From Lutraria lutraria (taxonomy: Eukaryota; Mollusca; Bivalvia; Venerida; Mactridae), in the NCBI GenBank assembly GCA_964023205.1, contig OZ026845.1:630001-694000 (forward strand): a DNA stretch of 64,000 nucleotides. The letters run 5' to 3'. This document shows, one piece after another, positions 60,601-64,000 of this stretch; position 1 is the first letter of the stretch, and the number at the start of each line of letters is the position of its first letter. The notes under the pieces are model-generated. The model did not search any database, had not been told where the DNA came from, and saw only the letters and a list, made by a program, of their open reading frames with translations. Position numbers and translations under genes: made by a program.

Positions 60601-62191
60601 GAATTATTTGAAAATGACTTGCCATAATACAATGAGACCATGTGTCTTGGGCAACACCCAGATTTTCATAGGTCAAAGGTCAAAATTACACATTCGGTCA
60701 AATATTTTCCTTGTCTGGGCTGTAACTTCTGTTTGTATTCAAGGATTTTTAAATAAATTGGTATAAAAGTTTACTTCAATGAAATGATGTGTCATGAAAT
60801 ATCACCCATACTTGTAGTTCAAAGGTCAAGATCACAAGCTGGCTAAACAGGGGCTCGACATGTTGCCCTTGCCTTGGGCTTCTAGTTTATTAAACTCACC
60901 AACATTCTGTCTTTACTGAAACATCTGTAAATGAACAAAGAATGATAATCTATATCTGCTCTAAACGACAGACATTGACAGAGGTTTGAATAAGATCGGC
61001 TGCATTGTTTACAATCCATATTACTTTATCACTCTTTTATGTGCAAGTCAAACATACTATTATAGTTTTATTTTATTGCGACCAACTGATTTAAAAAATG
61101 TTGATATTCTGAGACTTTTAGTTTTACATTTAGAACATGCATGTAATTGTTTTTACATATCGTGATATAATGAACCTCTGTACTACTGATTTATTTGGTA
61201 GTAGAAAGTTTCGTGAAGAAGAATAGGTTAATCCAGCCTACATGGTGTGATACTTCGTTTCTTTACTGTCTGTTTATAACTGAAATGCTGATGGAGTATA
61301 CAGAGCTCTCTGTCACTCTCAAATAATCTAATCCATTCAATACTTAAAATATTAAAGATTATTAACTAAAATTTCAGGTTGGCTGATTTAAGTTTGTGTT
61401 TAGGGACCTCTCTGCAGATAGTTCCAAGTGGTAATCTGCCCCTGGCTACCAAGCGGAATGGAGGACGTTTAGTAATTGTGAATCTTCAGCCTACCAAGCA
61501 TGACAAAAAGGCTAACCTCAAAATTAATACTTATGTTGATTTTGTTATGAAGTTACTCTGTGAATCTTTGAACATAAAAATTCTTGATTTTACTGAACCA
61601 TTGGTTTTATTGAAGTCTGTTTATACCAGATCTGATGAAGCAGAGTTATGTGTTGTTATAAAGGATAATACACTTATCTGTACTAATCCTCTAGTAGAAA
61701 AAGATGTAAGAATTGTCACAGATTGTGATTTAGATCACGAAAATTTAGGAAAGCCAGAGAACCATTCTATTGCACTAAAAATAGAGGACCAGTCCATGTT
61801 GTCTTCTTCTGGTGACCATTGGATGAAGAACCAGTCAATCAAATTAGAAGAAGTAAAAAGTGAAAACCAGTCTGATATTATGGTCATTAAGACAGAAGAA
61901 GAGAGTCACTCTCAGACATTGAATGAACATTTCGTTGTTAAATCTGAAACAGTTAATTCTGAATTTGGGGAAAATGATACAAAAGACATAACGATAAGTG
62001 GCTCATCATATAATGTGAATGCCAGCATTGAGTTTTCAGAACAAAAGACTTCAACAGGATCAATAAAACAGAATTTCTCAGGTTCTGACAGTGTGAAGAG
62101 AAAACTGGACATAAATACGTGTGATGTTGAGTCAACAGATACCAGCTTAGTGAAGAAACCAAACCAAACTTTAATTTTATCTTCTACCTGA
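57462..62191 (+). CDS. SIRT6: SIRT6-type NAD-dependent protein deacylase / mono-ADP-ribosyltransferase
   Basis: Nuclear class IV sirtuin. In vertebrates SIRT6 removes acetyl and long-chain acyl groups from histone H3 and other proteins and acts in DNA repair and metabolic gene silencing. Six exons join in a consistent frame to 473 residues (human 355). The start [12 protein letters not shown] is the family start. Visible: HTGAGIS (50-56), GIPDFRGP (60-67), GVW (69-71), QNVDGLH (113-119), catalytic H133 in ELHGN, zinc cysteines C141, C144, C166 and C175, LGTSLQI (211-217), PSGNLPL (219-225) and NLQPTKHD (238-245). All catalytic positions align with human numbering up to C166. The zinc loop is two residues shorter than human. 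The tail (about 276-473) is long, acidic and probably disordered, with five SUMO-consensus lysines (337, 358, 363, 374, 391) and a basic SVKRKL that may be a nuclear signal. Identification is secure; targets in this animal are inferred. Confidence 0.96.
58133..58240 (+). CDS. SIRT6: SIRT6 exon 2 (residues 69-105)
   Basis: Follows CATAACAG ending at 58132. It completes a GGT codon and continues GTG TGG (GVW), the conserved motif after PDFRGP. It ends in phase 1 before GTATTT at 58241. It encodes the PTLTHRAI helix region. Confidence 0.93.
58902..59029 (+). CDS. SIRT6: SIRT6 exon 3 (residues 105-147)
   Basis: Follows TTTATTTCAG ending at 58901. It encodes [15 protein letters not shown], the catalytic His133 in [11 protein letters not shown] and the first zinc pair C141/C144. 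It ends in phase 0 before GTAACC at 59030. Confidence 0.93.
59333..59418 (+). CDS. SIRT6: SIRT6 exon 4 (zinc-loop exon, residues 148-175)
   Basis: A small 86-base exon found by protein reasoning. After the acceptor TTCATATTGTAG (ending 59332) it reads [19 protein letters not shown] and then SQSKKRGTC. It supplies the second zinc pair C166 and C175 that the sirtuin fold needs between exons 3 and 5. It ends in phase 2 (AG) before GTAGAA at 59419, which joins to G at 59779 to complete an Arg codon. Both junction phases fit. Confidence 0.9.
59779..59859 (+). CDS. SIRT6: SIRT6 exon 5 (residues 176-202)
   Basis: Follows ATGTACAG ending at 59778. It encodes [16 protein letters not shown] and the following helix, close to the GELRDTILDWEDSLPD region of vertebrate SIRT6. 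It ends in phase 2 before a strong GTAAGT at 59860. Confidence 0.93.
59951..60887. mobile_element. Dispersed element in SIRT6 intron 5 with ~162-bp internal repeats
   Basis: TGTCGAGCCC at the left and GGGCTCGACA near the right are exact inverted repeats. The left end adds a small hairpin (GAGCCCGCC...GGTGAGCTC). Internally CCTTGTCCGGGCTGTATCTC recurs at 60084, 60246, 60408 and 60570 (162-bp steps) with a diverged fifth at 60709. Each unit has GGTCAAAGGTCAAGGTCAC or a decayed form. No coding region. Dispersed elements carrying GGTCAAGGTCA strings are common in bivalves as far as I know. Confidence 0.75.
60014..60070. repeat. TTAG/TGAG microsatellite
   Basis: Three GTTA steps followed by about ten GTGA steps, within the intron 5 element. 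Confidence 0.93.
61378..62191 (+). CDS. SIRT6: SIRT6 exon 6 (residues 203-473, with C-terminal tail)
   Basis: Follows AAATTTCAG ending at 61377. The first base completes a Lys codon, then [13 protein letters not shown] closes the Rossmann fold. The rest, to the TGA at 62189-62191, is the tail of about 200 residues, much longer than in vertebrates. No further splice is needed, and the frame stays open for over 800 bases, which argues the tail is real. Confidence 0.94.
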
Positions 62192-62448
62192 TTGATACTC
62201 AGAATAATTCATGTTTGTCATCAAACTGTTGAAGATTTTACCTTTATAGTGTCATGTAAAAGAAGTGTTTGCTAAGATTTTCATAAGCTTAATAAATATA
62301 CCGGTAGTTAACCAACTGATGTCAAGTACATGTACTAATTAATCCCTTAAAGATTCAATAAATTGATTATTTTATGTATCAGTCAGTCTCTACAACAGAA
62401 GCTTATAACTCGTTTTTTCATGTGTTGTCTGTTCAATGATGTAATAAA
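62192..62448 (+). promoter_or_regulatory. SIRT6: SIRT6 3' UTR with three AATAAA signals
   Basis: AATAAA occurs at 62291-62296, 62357-62362 and 62443-62448, at suitable distances after the stop codon. Which one is used cannot be told from the sequence. Confidence 0.65.
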
Positions 62449-62632
62449 CTTTATACTAATTATTTAGTACCTAAAAAAAGATTATATTTCTTTCAAAGGA
62501 AAAATATTTTTCTATGAAAAAGAGCCAGTAAATGAATGTGTTTCTAGAATCTATGACCTCTTTACTGTGTTTGTCATCAGTATCAGGTAATAAAAAAACA
62601 CCTCAAATGTACAGTGTGTTGGTCATTCCTTT

Positions 62633-62930
62633 TTAGTCCCCAGCAGTACCGGAGGGGACTATAGTGTTTGTGGATGTCTGTCGTCTGTCTGTCCGAAGTG
62701 GTTTCAGGATGATAACTTCAGTTAGGGGTGACAAATTTCAATGAAAGTTGGTTTATGGATAGCTTAGGGTATAACCTAGAGTAGGATTGTATTTGGGGTC
62801 AATAGGTCAAATATCTAGGCCACTGTTACTAAAAATAGAAATTTGGTTTCCGGATAACTTCAGTTAGGGGTGATGGATTTCAATGAAAATTGGTGTATGG
62901 ATAGCTTAGGGAAATTTGAAGAAACTGTTC
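62633..62930. mobile_element. Dispersed repeat starting with a TAGTCCCC/GGGGACTA hairpin
   Basis: TAGTCCCCAGCAGTACCGGA is followed by GGGGACTATAG, which forms a short hairpin. The block GATAACTTCAGTTAGGGGTG plus a following ATTTCAATGAAARTTGGT occurs twice (62709 and 62853). It shares TAACCTAGAGT and TTTGGGGTCAA with the palindrome at 63207-63337, so both probably come from one family. Confidence 0.65.
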
Positions 62931-63206
62931 AAGTGTTTATCACTTTGAGACGACGTGCAGAGCATATGTTTTGGAAGGCTCATTTAAAGATCACACTAAA
63001 GAGCTAAAACTGTGTGTTAGAATACAAAGATAAAGTAGTTTCAGTGTATGATTAATAAATAACAAGCTTACAGTCAGTATTGCATGCAATACAAGTACCC
63101 TGCCAGCACATATCATTGGAATGTTAGCTGATGTTTATACAGCACCATCTGTCTAGATTTTTTAATGATGATAATTTTGTCTAAATGAGGGAGCCAGCTT
63201 AAGTTA

Positions 63207-63337
63207 TCACCTGGAAACCAAATTTCAGTGACCTAGATATTTGACCCCAAATGTAATGTCACCTTTAGGGGATAACCTAGAGTGGGATTACATTTGGGGT
63301 CAAATATCTAGGTCACTGAAATTTGGTTTCCAGGTGA
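63207..63337. repeat. Perfect 51-bp inverted repeat with 29-bp loop
   Basis: 63207-63257 starts TCACCTGGAAACCAAATTTC and 63287-63337 is its exact reverse complement over all 51 bases. The loop contains GGGGATAACCTAGAGTGGG. It lies within sequence related to the dispersed repeat at 62633-62930. Confidence 0.93.
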
Positions 63338-64000
63338 TTCCACGAAATTGCTAACAGACGCAGGCGTACAATAGGTAAATAGATCTTTGCTTAAAATCTT
63401 TATGACGAAATGTAGATATCAAATGAAAATTTTACATAAAATTATGTTTAACTCATAGTCAGGCATTGGTCACTTGTGTGTTCCCACAGTTGACTGAGCT
63501 GGTATAATTATCTAGCTTATCAATAACATTTAATATATTGAATATAAACATAAGACTTCATTCTAAGAGGTACATATATGACAACCCAAGCTCCCATATG
63601 GATCTCAACAAGAAATATAAACAAGAACAATTCAGTCACAACTCTTTATTTAAAAACTTGAACAAAACTCACACTAATTAGCACTATATGTACATGATAA
63701 GTTAAGCATTGTGGATAGAACTAAATACAGATTAGAGAAAAAGTGTACATTGCTATATAATCACAAACTTCATACATTAAGTAAAGAAATAAGTATGTCA
63801 GAGGGGCAAGCTTGTCATTAACCTGATATTTAATTAAATTAAACTTCCAAGATTGCAAGGCAACATGCCTAATTGGAAATATTAAACCACTTCACCAGTA
63901 TTTAAGGAAAAACTAGAGTTTCTCATATATATCTTGAGCTACCTCAATATTTCAAAACCACATTCTACAGAAAATTAACCAAGTACATGTAGATGCTTTT
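63338..64000. other. No gene recognised
   Basis: AT-rich to the end of the window. No coding frame of interest. Confidence 0.5.

Overview
The window looks like nuclear DNA from an animal, most probably a bivalve mollusc. It is AT-rich, its genes are split by introns with GT..AG boundaries, and no bacterial-style operons or ribosome binding sites are visible. It is crowded with tRNA-derived SINEs, short inverted-repeat elements and minisatellites of a kind common in mollusc genomes. The bivalve assignment is an inference from protein similarity and repeat style; no species can be named from the sequence alone.

Only two protein-coding genes can be supported, both on the + strand. (1) A class A peptide GPCR of the vasopressin/oxytocin/neuropeptide-S/CCAP-receptor type: two coding exons (19464-19946 and 25575-26255), 387 residues, one 5.6-kb phase-0 intron. 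Several of its class A activation-switch residues are replaced. (2) A SIRT6-type sirtuin: six coding exons (57462-57666, 58133-58240, 58902-59029, 59333-59418, 59779-59859, 61378-62191), 473 residues. Its catalytic and zinc-binding residues are intact, and its long C-terminal tail carries five SUMO-consensus lysines. Each gene seems to have at least one non-coding 5' exon upstream whose position I could not fix.

Most of the rest is repeats. There are at least fourteen tandem arrays, with units of 14, 21, 24, 25, 28, 29, 33, 36, 41, 42, 47, 50, 60 and 64 bp, totalling about 8.9 kb when my intervals are added. The largest are the 47-bp array just downstream of the GPCR (26494-28347), the 50-bp array (41731-43428) and the 24-bp array (44101-45195). 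Several units contain a perfect transcription-factor consensus that is therefore repeated 14-15 times at fixed spacing (AP-1 at 8.7 kb, E-box at 15.1 kb, CRE half-site plus TATA-like string at 6.3 kb). Long open frames over these arrays are by-products of unit length, not genes.

Mobile elements include two TTAA-flanked elements (12233-13057 fold-back; 50033-51932), a TA-flanked 170-bp MITE with perfect 28-nt ends (52880-53049), other MITE-like elements, three tRNA-derived SINE heads, and a 0.9-kb dispersed element in SIRT6 intron 5 with internal ~162-bp repeats bearing nuclear-receptor half-sites. The 12.2-kb element sits inside an older repeat whose other two copies (34660-34802 and 38311-38635) lack it, giving a natural occupied/empty-site comparison. 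A perfect 51-bp inverted repeat lies at 63207-63337.

Nothing indicates that the two genes work together; one acts at the cell surface and the other on chromatin. I found no rRNA, no intact tRNA gene, no CRISPR array and no reverse transcriptase or transposase coding region.
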